The notes under the pieces: model-generated
Seen by the model: only the letters and a program-made list of their open reading frames with translations
Database searches by the model: none
Told to the model about the DNA's origin: nothing
Assembly: GCA_017607445.1 (NCBI GenBank)
Contig: JAEVHH010000002.1
Location: 6,788,001 to 6,852,000, forward strand
Direction of reading: 5' to 3'
Length of the DNA: 64,000 nt
From: Histoplasma ohiense
Taxonomy: Eukaryota > Ascomycota > Eurotiomycetes > Onygenales > Ajellomycetaceae
Position numbers and translations under genes: made by a program
Part shown: one piece after another, positions 34,918 through 46,569 of the stretch
Position numbering within the stretch: the stretch's first letter is position 1
Layout: the number at the start of each line of letters is the position of its first letter

Positions 34918-37900
34918 ATGGAGGCATTGTCACCTCGCTCCACCAATATTCTTCCCAAACCCAAGACCGATCCCATGACGAAGGCAGGCGCCGAAGATCC
35001 ACCACCTCAAAAGGCGCGGTCCGCCAAAAACCACGCTCCACCACCACCTCCAACCGTTCGTGAGCCAGAAGATGGGGGGGAGGAATACATCACTGGCAAA
35101 TTTCTTGGGAAAGGGGGATTTGCCGTATGCTATGAGGGAAGGCTTGCGCGAAGCAATAAGGTATATGCGATGAAAGTGGTGAAGTCAGAAATGAACCAAA
35201 AGAAAATGGAGGAAAAGGTATGGACAAAAGATACTCTGGTAACCTGTCCTTCCACCTTACAATGTCTAACTTCGGCACGTCCAGTTCCGAACCGAGCTCC
35301 AAATACATTCAAAAATGTGTCATCCCAATATCGTGGGTTTCTATAGGGCATTTTCCTTTGAACAAAACACTTATGTCATTTTGGAACTGTGCCCTCACGG
35401 CTCCGTTATGGACATGGTGAGGAAGAGGAAATGCCTAAGCTTGCCTGAGGTCAGGAGATTTATGGTTCAGCTTTGTGGCGCTGTCAAATACATGCATAAA
35501 AGAAACGTGGCTCACCGGGACCTGAAAATGGGAAATCTATTTCTCGATAGAAATATGGATATCAAAGTTGGAGATTTTGGTCTAGCTGCTATTATCCTCT
35601 CGGAGAAGGACGAAAAGAGACGGAGAACGTTGTGTGGAACTCCAAATTATATCGCGCCTGAAGTTTTGGATAAAAGCAAAGGAGGCCATAATCAAAAAGT
35701 CGATATATGGTCTCTTGGTGTAATCTTGTAAGTAGAACTTATTGCTGCTTCCAATTATATCAGTTTTGTGAATTAACAAATAGCCAGTTTTGCCATGCTC
35801 ACCGGATACCCCCCATTTCAATCGAAAACGCAGGACGAAATCTACAAGAAAGTCAAAAACCTTACATATGTGTGGCCCAAGGAGTCCGAGGGTGCTAATT
35901 ATATTCCAGTGGAGGCAAAGCACTTGGTTAGCTCCTGTCTGAATTTGAATGAGGAAGAACGACCGGAACCCGACCAGATTGTTGATCACGCATTTTTTAA
36001 TATGTATAATGGCTGTATACCACGTCAATTGGACCCGGCCACACGAGTTTCTCCGCCTACCTGGCTGACAACTCAAGACCCTCGAGGGGATCGCATGAGT
36101 TACGGATATAGCCTTGACCATGACTCGAAGTATCTAGGGAAAATTTCCTATACGAAAAACTCTGACGAGCGGTATCTTATTTGCAAAAACCAGTTTTACA
36201 CAGAATGTGGGGTTGGTAGGACTTCAACCGGATCAATCAGGAGACCGGCAGGGAAACGATGTTCCAAATCTGCTTTCGCTGAATGTGCTGCTGAAGAAGA
36301 GAGAGGAATGCAGCCCATCGTACCAATACCACAGGATCGAGTTTACAGCTGCTACACTGGACCAAATGGGGATTGGAGTCATACAACCGAAGAGGACGCT
36401 GCTCAACCTGATCCTGATAGCCCCATTGATGACGAGCCGCTTCCTAGATCACGTACCTCATCCCTTAAACAACAAGCTGCGGCGGCTGCCCGCACAACAT
36501 CTGCTTTGGTTGCACAAATTCGCCGCAAAGAGACTCAAACCCAAAGCCATGCAGCACTCCTACGGCAGCAGGCTGTGTCACAACGACAGTCAAGGAACCC
36601 CTCATCCTCCCAGCACCGTCAAGCTGATCTCAGAGAAGCCGCAGAAAATGACACCTTGGGCGACAACATTCCTCCCCAGCGGCTGCTAAATGAGAGACCA
36701 ATCCGGACGCGGAGGGTGGCATCTGGCTATTCTGCATCCGTCCGCGACACGAACGTATTGTCCACTTCCGCATTGACTAAATCCACTTCAGAACCAATAA
36801 ATTTGACAATTGGGAAAACGAGGTCTCAATCGAGGCAGCAAATCGCAGCGGTAACACAGGGGAAAAACCAGTTAGCACCGGAAACTAAACTTGAAGTCAA
36901 AATGCTAGATATCAATAATAAAGATAATGGCATACATACCTCGGTTCGCGGTATGCCTGTGAGGACCGTGAGAATCGATCCTCGCGAGACAGAAAGACAG
37001 CGACCGCGGGAACATCTAGAAAGCACTCAAAAACAAGAATCCCGTGAGACGAAGCGGGATGAAAGATCCAGGAACACAAACAGCAATGGCAGTTATGGCA
37101 GCAAATCTACCAACTCTAACAAATCACGATCCACACTCGGACTAAGTCCTCTAATACATCCCGACGAACATCCAGAGCTCATGCCAGGGACGACCGCGCG
37201 TGAAGTTCTAGGCGATTTGAAAAGCTACCTTCGACACTTCGATCGATTGGAATCATGGGGAACATCGACTTCAAGGGCATGGAAACGCCAGCAATTTCCA
37301 TCACTTTCTGACCCGCATCCTTACGTTGTCAAGTGGGTGGATTATACGAATAGGTACGGTATCGGATACGTTTTGGATGATGGGAGCGTGGGGTGCGTTT
37401 TCAAGGGAGAGCACGGACGCCCGGCAAGTTGCGTGGTGGTCCGAGATGGAGAACGGCATATCCGCCGGAAAGCATATTCGAAGGAAAACCCCCGCATTGC
37501 ATATGCCGATGCTAATCAACTTGTTCCAAGAAATGGCCAACCTGTGGAGTTTTATGAGAACGTTGATGTGCAAGACAATTCTAACTCTGAGGGTGGAGTG
37601 AGAAGGGTTCTCGTTCGACCGGATGCATTTGAAGTGAGGAACCAAAATGGCCCCGGTGGGCCAGGCATAAAGGTTCGCATGAATTGTGGTGTAGACTCTG
37701 CAAGGTGCGATGCGGAAAAAGTCAAACGGGTCAAGCTGGCCGACCAATTCGGCAAATACATGATTGGAACTTTAGGAAGAGGTGTAGATGAAGACTGTCC
37801 TCCCGAGGATGAGAGGAGCCGCAACAGGTTTTCCAGCGAAATTAATCAATATGTCAAATTCTATCAGCGCTTAGGAAATGTTGGCATCTGGGGTTTTGGA

Positions 37901-38640
37901 GACGGAGCATTCCAGGTTCGTACTGCCAGGCCAGAATTGATTCCATGGAATTATCTAACTTGTCTATTCAACTCTAGTTCAACTTTCCGGATCATACTAA
38001 ACTTGTTATCTCGCTCTCGCCTCATGGATCGCAAGGCTCATCGGAGTTACGGCCTTGCCAAGCCGATTTTTATCATCTTTCACCCTCTGCATCACGCTAC
38101 CTAGCAACCAGGGGTAGAATGCACCCAGCAGGCTTTGATACAAGGGCCGTCATATCTGAAAACCTGGACACCTATCTCGCCGCTCTCTCGGGCCACACGA
38201 CCCACCCGTCCGGGATTAGTAGCAGCCGGTTTTGCGATATATTGGAGGCAAATGCCTTCCGCGAAAAGCTTGAGTTCATTCAACTGGTTCTGCGGAGCTG
38301 GTTTGAGAGCAGAAGATTGGGAAGCAGAGTATTGCTTCACAAAGGGTTATCTGCTCCTATGGATAGCAACTCCAACAAAACCATTCCCGACGAATTGACG
38401 TCCACACGAGAATACCGCGGCGAGATATTTTGGTATGGTACTCAGGAGAAATCATGGATGACACCGTCAGGGGGTAAATTTGTGTGGGTTACAGTTGGTG
38501 CCCATGGTGGCGACGGCGAGTATTTTGCCGTACAACTCAAGGGCAATCCTGAAGGCGGAGCAGTCGAGTGTGTTGGTGCCGAACAGATGAAAGAGCTACA
38601 AGACCAATTGATGGCAATGACTGTGCGATCTGCTCAGTAG
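34918..38640 (+). CDS. plkA: Polo-like serine/threonine kinase
   Basis: Four exons: 34918-35217, 35285-35727, 35788-37915 and 37978-38640 (3,534 nt, 1,177 aa). After a Pro-rich N-terminus, the kinase domain (about residues 57-315) has the G-loop LGKGGFAVCYEG, VAIK-type AMKVVK, HRDLKMGN, DFG and the activation segment RRRTLCGTPNYIAPE with its activating Thr. A long Gln/Ser/Arg-rich linker (about 420-720) separates it from the polo-box region: PYVVKWVDYTNRYGIGYVL near residue 759, then FNFPDHTKLVISLSPHG and a C-terminal part. Polo kinases control mitotic entry, spindle and septation (yeast Cdc5, Aspergillus PlkA). The protein is much longer than animal Plk1 (about 600 aa), as in filamentous fungi. 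The exon 2/3 junction gives GVIFFAMLTGYPPF. Symbol follows Aspergillus. Confidence 0.94.
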
Positions 38641-39348
38641 GTGCTGCCGCTCATAATACCATTTAGTTTTCTTTTATCTAGTTTTGCTTGGAGTTTTGCT
38701 TTTTTTTTTTTTTTTCGTTATTTTATTTTATTTTATACGTATTCTCCAACTTGTCGCCCGAGTTTTACTTCTCTGCATTCTTTAATTCATCGATTGCCCT
38801 GACCATCATGGTACTGTACATTTAACGAAGTTACGCAGCCTGTCACTTTCTCTTGGTTTCTAGCGTGGTTCTAGACCTCTTCATTCGTTTTTTCATTTTA
38901 ATTGGCGTGACTGGGCGCTCAGCGATGCTTCTGTGAGTTACCTGCTACCTCTGGCCACGGATTTAGGGAGTCTTTCCGTTTTTTTTATGTTCATTTACGT
39001 CTACCTTCAGCCTCCTATTCTGGTTTTCTTTAGCTAGCGACCTGGGCCTGTCATTGTGGTAATCATTCTGATATTGAAAGGTTTCATTGTTTGGTGATCC
39101 TTTTTCGCTAATGCCGCTGAGGCCAGTTGGATATAATTGAGATTGTTTTCTGTTGAGATGAGTAGTATATAGTATTCTCCACGGTAATTGAAATGATGCA
39201 ATGGGATGTGCGGTACATACATACAAACCCGAGGGCTTGTCAATCCTCCCAACCTTTTCCTCTTACCGAGCCAACATGACAGGAGTGGCTGCTAGAGTAA
39301 AAAACAATAATATTCAAGCTAAATACCTCCGTAGTAGACTCTATCATG

Positions 39349-39381
<33 letters not shown>

Positions 39382-39437
39382 CATCGCCATAATTTACATA
39401 TATATAACTCTGAACGCTAATAGAGCTCAGAGAGAAT
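38641..39437. other. convergent 3' flanks
   Basis: No gene recognised. It contains T-rich tracts after the kinase gene and a 31-nt poly(A) at 39349-39379. Confidence 0.5.
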
Positions 39438-41068
39438 TTAATACCCCATTTTTCTCCTATATAGATTAACCAACGGCTCACCCTTCTCCAATCGGTCCAG
39501 ATTCACCTTCAGCACATCCAAAGCCCTCTGCAAATACTCAATTCCCAATGAACTTATATGTGGTGAAATATGTAAATTCGGCGCGTCCCACAGTGGGTGA
39601 TCAGCTGGCAGTGGCTCTGGTTCAGTTACATCGATGGCTGCCCCGCCTAGCTCGCCAGATTTCAGACTCTCCAACAATGCGTCCTGATCAATCACCATGC
39701 CTCTGGAGATGTTTGTCAGGAACGGCCGGCGGGTGGTGCGGGTGCAGGATTTTGAAAGTAGGGCTATTTCTTCGGCGCCAATGAGATATTCCGTTGAAGG
39801 CGTTAGGGGAACTGATACCAGGAGATAGTCCAGGTTTTGGGAGAGGAAAGCGTGGAGAGCTGCTTTATCAGAGCCACTGTGCCAGGAAACCGGTAGGCTC
39901 CCATCGGGGTCACCGGTGTTCGGGACTATGTAGCCGTTATCTCGCCGGGATTCAGGAGTCGTGCGGGGAAAGAATGTAAATGCAAGCACTTGCATGCCCA
40001 TAGCGACAGACACGCGGGCAACTTCAAGCAATTTATGTCAATACTCGATGTTTTTCACGAGGAGAATATTATAGCGGCCTTTGAGCGTTGTTGCAATTGA
40101 AAAGGAAACTCAAATGAGGTTAAGAAATTGGAATTGATAGGAATTGTATAGCTAATACCTTGTCGGCCGATACTTCCATATCCCAAAATACCAACTCTTT
40201 TGCCCACATTATCCTCCATTTTGTCCATAAGGCTCTGGTTATGTGTCCAAATATGCTTCCTTTGCCATTCGGAAGTTTGGTCATACATTTTGGAAGATAC
40301 GAGCCAGTTCATAACGACCCACTCTGCGGTTGGTGGGCCGTGAATGCCGGATGTAGTTGTTAAATCAATATCGGTGTCTGTCAATAGCGGATGGCTCAAG
40401 TAGCGGTCCATGCCTGCGGAAACGATGTGGACGAATTTCACACTAAATGCAAATTATATTGTCCATCAACAAGGGTTTGTCATGCTCGACCATTGGAATA
40501 AGGTATTGCGTACTTCGGAATATCCTCGAGAATCGGGGCGTAATGCAACATACATAAGATGGTTGCTGAATTAAGGAGGTCTGCGACAACCAGAAGAATC
40601 AGCAAATCACTAAAGGATAATTAATTTGACCTGCCAATTTTGAGTAGGAAGAGACGAGAATGCCAAAGAAAAGAAATCGAAGGCGAAAATAGAAATAGCA
40701 AATCATCAATAGATAGGGCTATCAGCCCAATGTGCGTAGGTCGTTCACACTCAAGGTTATGTATAAATAATAATAATAAAAGAAAAAGAAAAGGAAAATC
40801 AGGTTGCATGATCATATGCTCAAGCTTGGCTCCGTTCATACAAAGCACAGTGGGAGAGTGCAAATTTGTATGGGAGCGGCAGACATATATTCTCAACTTA
40901 GAACCCACCTTTTGGCACAGCACCATGAACCTGCGTTTCACGCTGTTGTCTAAAGTATGAGACTCGAATATGCGGAAAGCTTTCGCGAATATCATTTATC
41001 AAGGCGGCTGGCTCGTCGAATGGAAGAATCACCACGAGGTGTTCTTGAGGGAGCGGAGCGTCGCCCAT
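39438..41068 (-). CDS. D-isomer-specific 2-hydroxyacid dehydrogenase family protein
   Basis: Four exons on the minus strand: 41068-40909, 40580-40514, 40442-40159 and 40021-39438 (1,095 nt, 364 aa), with donors GTGGGT, GTACGC and GTATTA. The product begins MGDAPLPQEHLVVILPFDEP. It has the N-terminal substrate half (ATILCMLHYAPILEDIPNVK, FVHIVSAGMDRY), the NAD-binding turn VGILGYGSIGRQ, the arginine region TNISRGMVIDQDALLESL, the acidic DVTEPEPLPADHPLWDAPN and the catalytic His in HISPHISSLG. Family members reduce 2-keto acids (glyoxylate, hydroxypyruvate, phenylpyruvate) with NAD(P)H; the exact substrate cannot be read from sequence. The first intron is long (about 330 nt). The insertion FFPRTTPESRRDNGYIVP after the Rossmann turn is typical of a fungal subfamily. 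Confidence 0.9.
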
Positions 41069-42560
41069 TTTGCCAGAGCTAATGAGTTCCTTTGGTTTGG
41101 AGCTTGTGCCTGAGCTTGTCAAGGATGGAGCCGCTTATTTCTCCTGAGAAGATACTTTTTCAGGTAGTCTATTTGATATGGCTACTAAGCGTATGTGTTG
41201 CGATGTGTTCAAGCATGCAAGTCAACAATTGGTTCCAGTTGCACACTGATAGAAGAAGAGTGACTTTTCCTGGTGGGAAAAAGTGGAATCTCCGGAGTAA
41301 CTTATAAATGTTAGTTAGCCTTTTCTAACCGCTCTCATATGCAGAGACTTATTTAATAGTGTCTAAAATCCACCTGGGACCCCTGGCAGAGATACCATGC
41401 GGGGTTGCGTTAAGGACGGCGGTGCGGAATATCAGAATTGTAATTCACAGCTATCGGCTAGAGGGACTTGTGAGCAAGTGTACGCTGTAGACTCAAGGTT
41501 TTCACACCTCGGAGGAAGCCAAGCAGTTGCTTTTTGTCATGTTAAATAATTGCTTGGAAATTCCTGCTTCCGTCAAAAGTCGGGTATTGTGATGCTGCTG
41601 ACATTAACCTCGGACTGCGGGGCAAGGGATGTGATGAATTTCAACACGAATACTGGGAAGACTTTAACGTCGGATGAAAACGCGCTAAACGCCGCATCTT
41701 CGATTGTCATTACTGGTATGCATTCAAAGGCGTTAAGCTTTTGTTTCCCCAGTGGATTAGGTACGTGGAATTGGAAAATGGACGTACTTCATGTTATCGA
41801 TCCCTGGCTTTACCTCCCAGCAGGGTGCCGCAAGAAGAGTATGAACCAGAATTAGGGGTATGAGAGTGATTGCTGAGCGAGAGTTGTATGATCTATATAT
41901 ATATGGGGTGTTGGAATGTCGAATGTCGGGACAAATGTGAGGAATCATGGAACCAACCGGACTTGCATCGGTTGCCAAGATCGAAGCTTAAATAGCGTCA
42001 TTTTGAGGCTCTCATTTTGAGGATCTGATTTAGATAGGCAATGGGTAGGATCAATAATTTAAAGCGAAACAAGAGAGTAGGCAGATTAGAGAAAAGAGGA
42101 GAAAAGAGAAAAGAAAACCTAGTAGAGGAAGAGAAGCAAAAATGACGCTGAAGGACAAATATCCACCACCCAAACGAGAAAGCTCTTTTTATCGTTTCCA
42201 GTCCATGGCATATGGTTGAGATCATAACACATGATTGCAAGGTGAGAAAGTCATTTAGTAAATAATAGAAAGGAGTGAATGTCATGAACAAAATGATAAT
42301 TACCAAAGGCTGGAAGAAAATATAGGGATGTTATCATTAAATGAGATGGATCATTAAATGAGATGGATCATTAAATGAGATGGCTAGAAAATAAGAGAGG
42401 GGTGGGAAAATAGGGACTATGATAAGAGAAATACTGCTAGATGACCCTGTTGATGATATGTTGTATTTGCCATGTACGAGACTCTTTCTGCTCATGCCCT
42501 GTTAATGGATCAGATTGACGGATTTTAGGCAATGAAGTGAAGACAATGTATGTATGTATT
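41069..42560. other. intergenic region with short tandem repeat
   Basis: No supported gene over about 1.5 kb. It holds a three-copy 17-bp tandem repeat at 42333-42383. Confidence 0.5.
42333..42383. repeat. 17-bp tandem repeat, 3 copies
   Basis: ATCATTAAATGAGATGG is repeated three times without mismatch. Confidence 0.9.
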
Positions 42561-42563
42561 TTT

Positions 42564-42790
42564 TCAACGTCCCTGGGGGTTGTAGGCAACGCCTGTGCCC
42601 CCGGAGCCTCCCGAAGGGTATGAGGACGTGCTCTGCTGAAGAGATCCCTATATACACAGTAGAAAAGAGAATAGGATTCAGATAGCAAATCTTGAAAAGA
42701 CTCAGTCCCCCAGGACTGCGCATCCACTTCTGCCCCGACGTATGGCCATTCATGGTGAGCGGTGAAGACTAGAGAAATATTTATAAAAGG
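42564..42790 (-). other. possible small gene or gene fragment
   Basis: On the minus strand a TATA-like sequence precedes a good-context ATG (CACCATGA at 42753). An exon-like stretch (GSLQQSTSSYPSGGSGGTG, then VAYNPQGR-stop, 42650-42564) follows a TATAG acceptor. I could not find an intron that joins the two in frame, so this may be decayed or mis-assembled by eye. Confidence 0.2.
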
Positions 42791-42926
42791 CCGGAAATGA
42801 AACTAGGAGATGCGCAATGCGATGTCAATGTCTTTTTTTCTTCGAGGGCCTTCCTCAGTCCATCACTTGGTCACCATGGATCAATCGCTTCTTTTAGTAG
42901 TCATTCTCCTTCTCAATTCGTCGCCC

Positions 42927-43680
42927 TCAAAGAACCTTCTCGACAGCTACCAGCTCCTTAAAACCCTCGGAGTATTTGAAAGCCTCCTGTTTTGTCATGC
43001 TCGGAAGGGGGCTTGCGCCCACACCCACCGTATCCAAAGTAGAATATTTAGCAGGCTGCTTTTCGTACCAACCACGCCTTCTTGAATTGATATCCAATCC
43101 CCTTGAGCTACAATCGCTTGTAGCTTTTGGGCTTCAATGAATTCCCCAGCCTTGTAAAAGCTCAATGATCTCAACACAAGCTTGAGCCTCCACCAATCAG
43201 AGTCTGCATGGTGAAATCTGCAGAGCCACCCATGCACATAAAACCCGAGCCGCTATCCGATGCTGTTCTACCTTTAGTTGCTGCTGCAATCCGATTTAAC
43301 TTTTCCTGTATTGCCACAGGTAAGCTTGCGAGCCGACTATATTTGGGTGCTTTGACAGTTCGATGATTGTATCGGAATCTATGTCTATACCCCCGAGGCA
43401 CCGCCGGGGCAGTTGTAAATCAAGATGGGAATCGGGGATATCGTTGCCACATCTGTGTGGTAATTTCGGCTTATTATTCTTCCGTAGCGTACGCCACCCC
43501 CTATTATCAAGGATGGTGTATGCTACCGCACTAGTTAATTCGTATAAGAAGAGCTGCAAAGCTTAGAAGCTTTGAACAGCTCAAGCAACCTTTGAACTAC
43601 ATCTGGTAGCATGTCTAAACTGAAGGGAGCATATGCTCCTGGGGGCATGATAATTCCATCTATGATGTGAGTTGTAGTTA
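42927..43680 (-). pseudogene. DapA-family (dihydrodipicolinate synthase-like) aldolase/lyase pseudogene
   Basis: Reading the minus strand in shifting frames gives family blocks in the correct order: GIIMPPGAYAPFSLD, VVQRLLELF, GIDIDSDTIIELSKHPNIVG, GKLNRIAAATKG, SGFMCMGGSADFTMQTLIGG, YKAGEFIEAQKLQAIVAQGD, ISIQEGVVGTKS and a tail SMTKQEAFKYSEGFKEL ending in TGA at 42929-42927. Fungal DapA-like enzymes are Schiff-base aldolases or lyases acting on keto acids, about 310-330 aa. At least three frameshifts interrupt it, and the N-terminal third (about 100-150 codons) is missing, replaced by retrotransposon sequence beyond about 43.68 kb. CpG is retained inside, unlike the neighbouring repeats. I infer a dead gene cut by the edge of the repeat block. 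Confidence 0.8.
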
Positions 43681-44557
43681 TCATGCCAGTGTGGTCATCT
43701 CTATGCTCTAGAGCTCAATTGTATGAATGAGTGGTGAAGTCAGAACACTTCCAATTGCAAAATTGATAGCAGATGACTCATCATCATACATGAGATGAGC
43801 TGAGGATGTAGAAAGATGATGTAGAGATGGACAACAGTTCAAAGAATCACTCTACTCACAAGCTTAAAAAAAAGTCAGTCAGTTGTATGATCAAGAAGAT
43901 ATCAACAAGAAATCAACTACAAACAATATTCTTAAGATATAGAAAAAAGTGTATGACTGATGATAATCATTATGAACATCTTCAATCAACATTCATCTTT
44001 TGTACTTGAACTGAATGAAATGCAACTGATTTCTGAAGATCTATAAGAAGCAGTATACAGAGTGACAGCTCTCACATCTGAGAACAACAAGCTTCTCATT
44101 CACAACATCTTATTGAAGAAGATATTGACAATGTGTAATCTTTATCAAACAGAGCTCAAGATGCAGAAAGAACATCAGCATACAGAAGTCACTCAGCAAT
44201 GAGCAGTGAATGCTGTAGACTTTGCAGATAGTCTTACAAATATCAGAAATGAGTGAGATGCTCAGATGACTGATCTGCATTGAGAGCTGAAGTGTGTACA
44301 TCTCAAGACTGAATGTTCAGCAATGTTTGAGATCTCATCATATAGCTTAATCAACTCTTCAAACATCAACACTTCATCTAATGACTCTGACTCAGTGTAC
44401 ACAGCACAAACAGTGTTCTCTGAGAATATATCAATTATCACAGAATATATCAAATCAGACAATCTATCTAATCTGCCACACTTTGATGATGAGTGTAAGA
44501 ACAACATCACTCTCAACTGATTGAATCAGATGTATTCACACTATTGCATGAAGTGTG

Positions 44558-44562
44558 AGCTT
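44558..44562. repeat. target-site duplication of E1, left copy (AGCTT)
   Basis: AGCTT immediately precedes the TG of the left LTR and recurs immediately after the CA of the right LTR at 51713-51717. Five base pairs is the normal Ty3/gypsy duplication. Confidence 0.9.
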
Positions 44563-44833
44563 TGTAAGAGATGGTTGTAGGTATAATTATGGGAGTAGTG
44601 TGAAGTACGCATGTAGAATGTTAAGAAGGTAGCAATCTCTATTATTCAAAGCTAATCACTGATCTTCTAATATCTATGGATATCAGTGAGTATTATATAG
44701 ATGATCATCATGTGCTACAGCTGTCTATGATGCTGTGTGTTATATTTCTTCTCATTAATTCTGACATGTTCTGTGTTCTTCTATTGTCATATAGCTATTT
44801 TTTAATATAGATATCTCTGTTGCATCTATTACA
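44563..44833 (-). repeat. E1 LTR (3' LTR in element orientation), 271 bp
   Basis: Begins TGTAAGAG and ends ATTACA on the plus strand. Aligns without gaps to 51442-51712. By hand I count 25 differences, every one a transition. Confidence 0.95.
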
Positions 44834-44860
44834 ATTATCTCTCTTCTTCAAAGGCCTGGT
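44834..44860 (-). other. E1 polypurine tract region
   Basis: Reverse complement of this stretch is purine-rich (GAAGAAGAGAGATAAT) and abuts the 3' LTR; the same tract occurs in E2 before 60110. This is where plus-strand DNA synthesis primes in LTR elements. Confidence 0.7.
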
Positions 44861-45382
44861 CCTCAGAGCTTCTTACTGCAACATGTGAAGTTTGTAACAT
44901 GTGCTGTGTGATTAATATTGTATAGAGTTCACAGAATTGAGCTGGATTAATTATTGAGATTAATTCTGAAGTATTACTGTTTTGAGAGAATGTTTTTTCA
45001 TCTTCAGTGTCATTGCAGTTCAATCATGATTTAGACACAACTTCTGATCCCTTTTCTTTGACTTCTACATCAAAAATCACACTCCATCAAATATCATCAT
45101 CAACATCATCACTAACAATTTTTTATTAAAAAAGAATACATCAATTTATCAAACAAAGTACACTGTATCTTTCTATGCAATTTTTATTGCAAAATTCAAA
45201 GTTTTGATTGCATGGTTGTGTTTTCCATTTTGGGTTGAGTTTTGTGTTATTGCAATTCTTTTGATCAACATTGTAATATTGATTTCAATTTTCAATATCT
45301 GTTTTTCTTTTTTGTTGCTTTTGCTTTTTGCTTCTCCTTCTTCTTTGAACAAGGTCTTGGTACTGATTAAAGTTATGATAGA

Positions 45383-46533
45383 ATGTCAGAACCAGCTGTT
45401 TCCATTGCTGGTTTGAAGTCTATGAAGGGTGATATGCTGTCTGTCATTGAGAGCATTTGCTTGGATTGTCTGGAGAGATTGCAGAACTCCTCAGTATATT
45501 CTTGCTTTGTGAATGATGAATGAACATACTGTCACATCTGTCATATATCAAATAGAAGTTGTACTGCTGTAAGTTTTCTTAAACTGAGGTTGTTAAGAGT
45601 ACTAACAGATTATAGATATCTGAGCACTTTCATGAAACTGATCAATCTTTGATCAATGAATTTCACAAAATGCTGCTCTTCAATGAAGTTCTGAATGAGA
45701 GATTTGCCATGTATCAAACTGCTGTTGCAAGGTTTGTACTTGATGTGCAGATCTATAAGAATGCAGATGAGATTCTAGAATTCTATATAAACTCTGATGA
45801 TCTATTGTCACAGCAGAGTGTGGCATTCAATTATAGCAGTGTTTCAGAAAGTGTGTTTTCACATTCTGCTATTACATCAGTATCATCCTCACTGAGTCAA
45901 AATCTTGGTATGTTATTTGAGTCAGCTGATAATATAGATGAAGATGAGGAAGCAGACAGTTCTGTTGAAGTGTTAGAAAGAAACACAGCAGTATATTGCT
46001 GTCATTGTATTCAACATTTGACAACATCCCTCCATCATCATTGTGAGTCTGCTGAGAGTTGATGCAAAAAATGCAAGCACTGCTCAGTGATGAAGCACAT
46101 CTGCATTCTGATAAGTTATTATTCAAAACAGATACTTTTATGATATATAATATTAACTTTCTATTAGATGTCAGTGAATGCTGTTGAATTGACTCAAATG
46201 ATTATCAACACTGCTGAGGATTTAATTGTCACTAATGCAGATGCTTTGAATGTTAATGTTTTGCAGAGCACTGTGACTGTGATGATTAGATTCTTTGCTG
46301 TGAAGATCTGAGAGATTCAATGAGACAGTTCTTCTGAGGCTTCAGCTGAAACAGTGATTGATGAGATCTCAGTGATTACATCACTGATTGCAGCTTTCAA
46401 GTCATCATTGAAATGTCATACTTCATCAGTTGAGAAAATCTGAGATAATAAACAGATTTGTTTTGATGACAATTTCTTGAATGACACTGATCAAGCTGAG
46501 GCAGATCTGTTTTTTAATCTCTGAGTGGAATAA
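45383..46533 (+). pseudogene. antisense accessory gene of E1 (three exons)
   Basis: Runs opposite to gag-pol, between the integrase end and the 3' LTR. Exons: 45383-45568, 45616-46110 and 46168-46533 (186, 495 and 366 nt; 348 aa if stops are ignored). Intron 1 is 47 nt with GTAAGT donor, ACTAAC branch and TATAG acceptor. The intron 2 donor has decayed from GTAAGT to ATAAGT. The product starts MSEPAVSIAGLKSMKGDML; exon 1 has CLDCLERLQ and CHICHISNRSC. Exon 2 begins with a helical part (FHKMLLFNEVLNERFAMYQT) and ends in a Cys/His-rich cluster (YCCHCIQHL, HHHC, CKKCKHC) that looks metal-binding. Exon 3 is helical. A few TGA codons interrupt this copy, for example after FVNDE where the E2 copy keeps Trp. 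I do not recognise the family; capture of a host gene is possible. Confidence 0.7.
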
Positions 46534-46569
46534 GTATATTCAGCAGTTATCATCATCTTCTTCATTTTC

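Noticed and set aside
42810..43085. Plus-strand open frame with a TATAAAAGG upstream
   Set aside because: It is antisense to the DapA-family pseudogene, whose blocks are clearly recognisable, and has no motif of its own.
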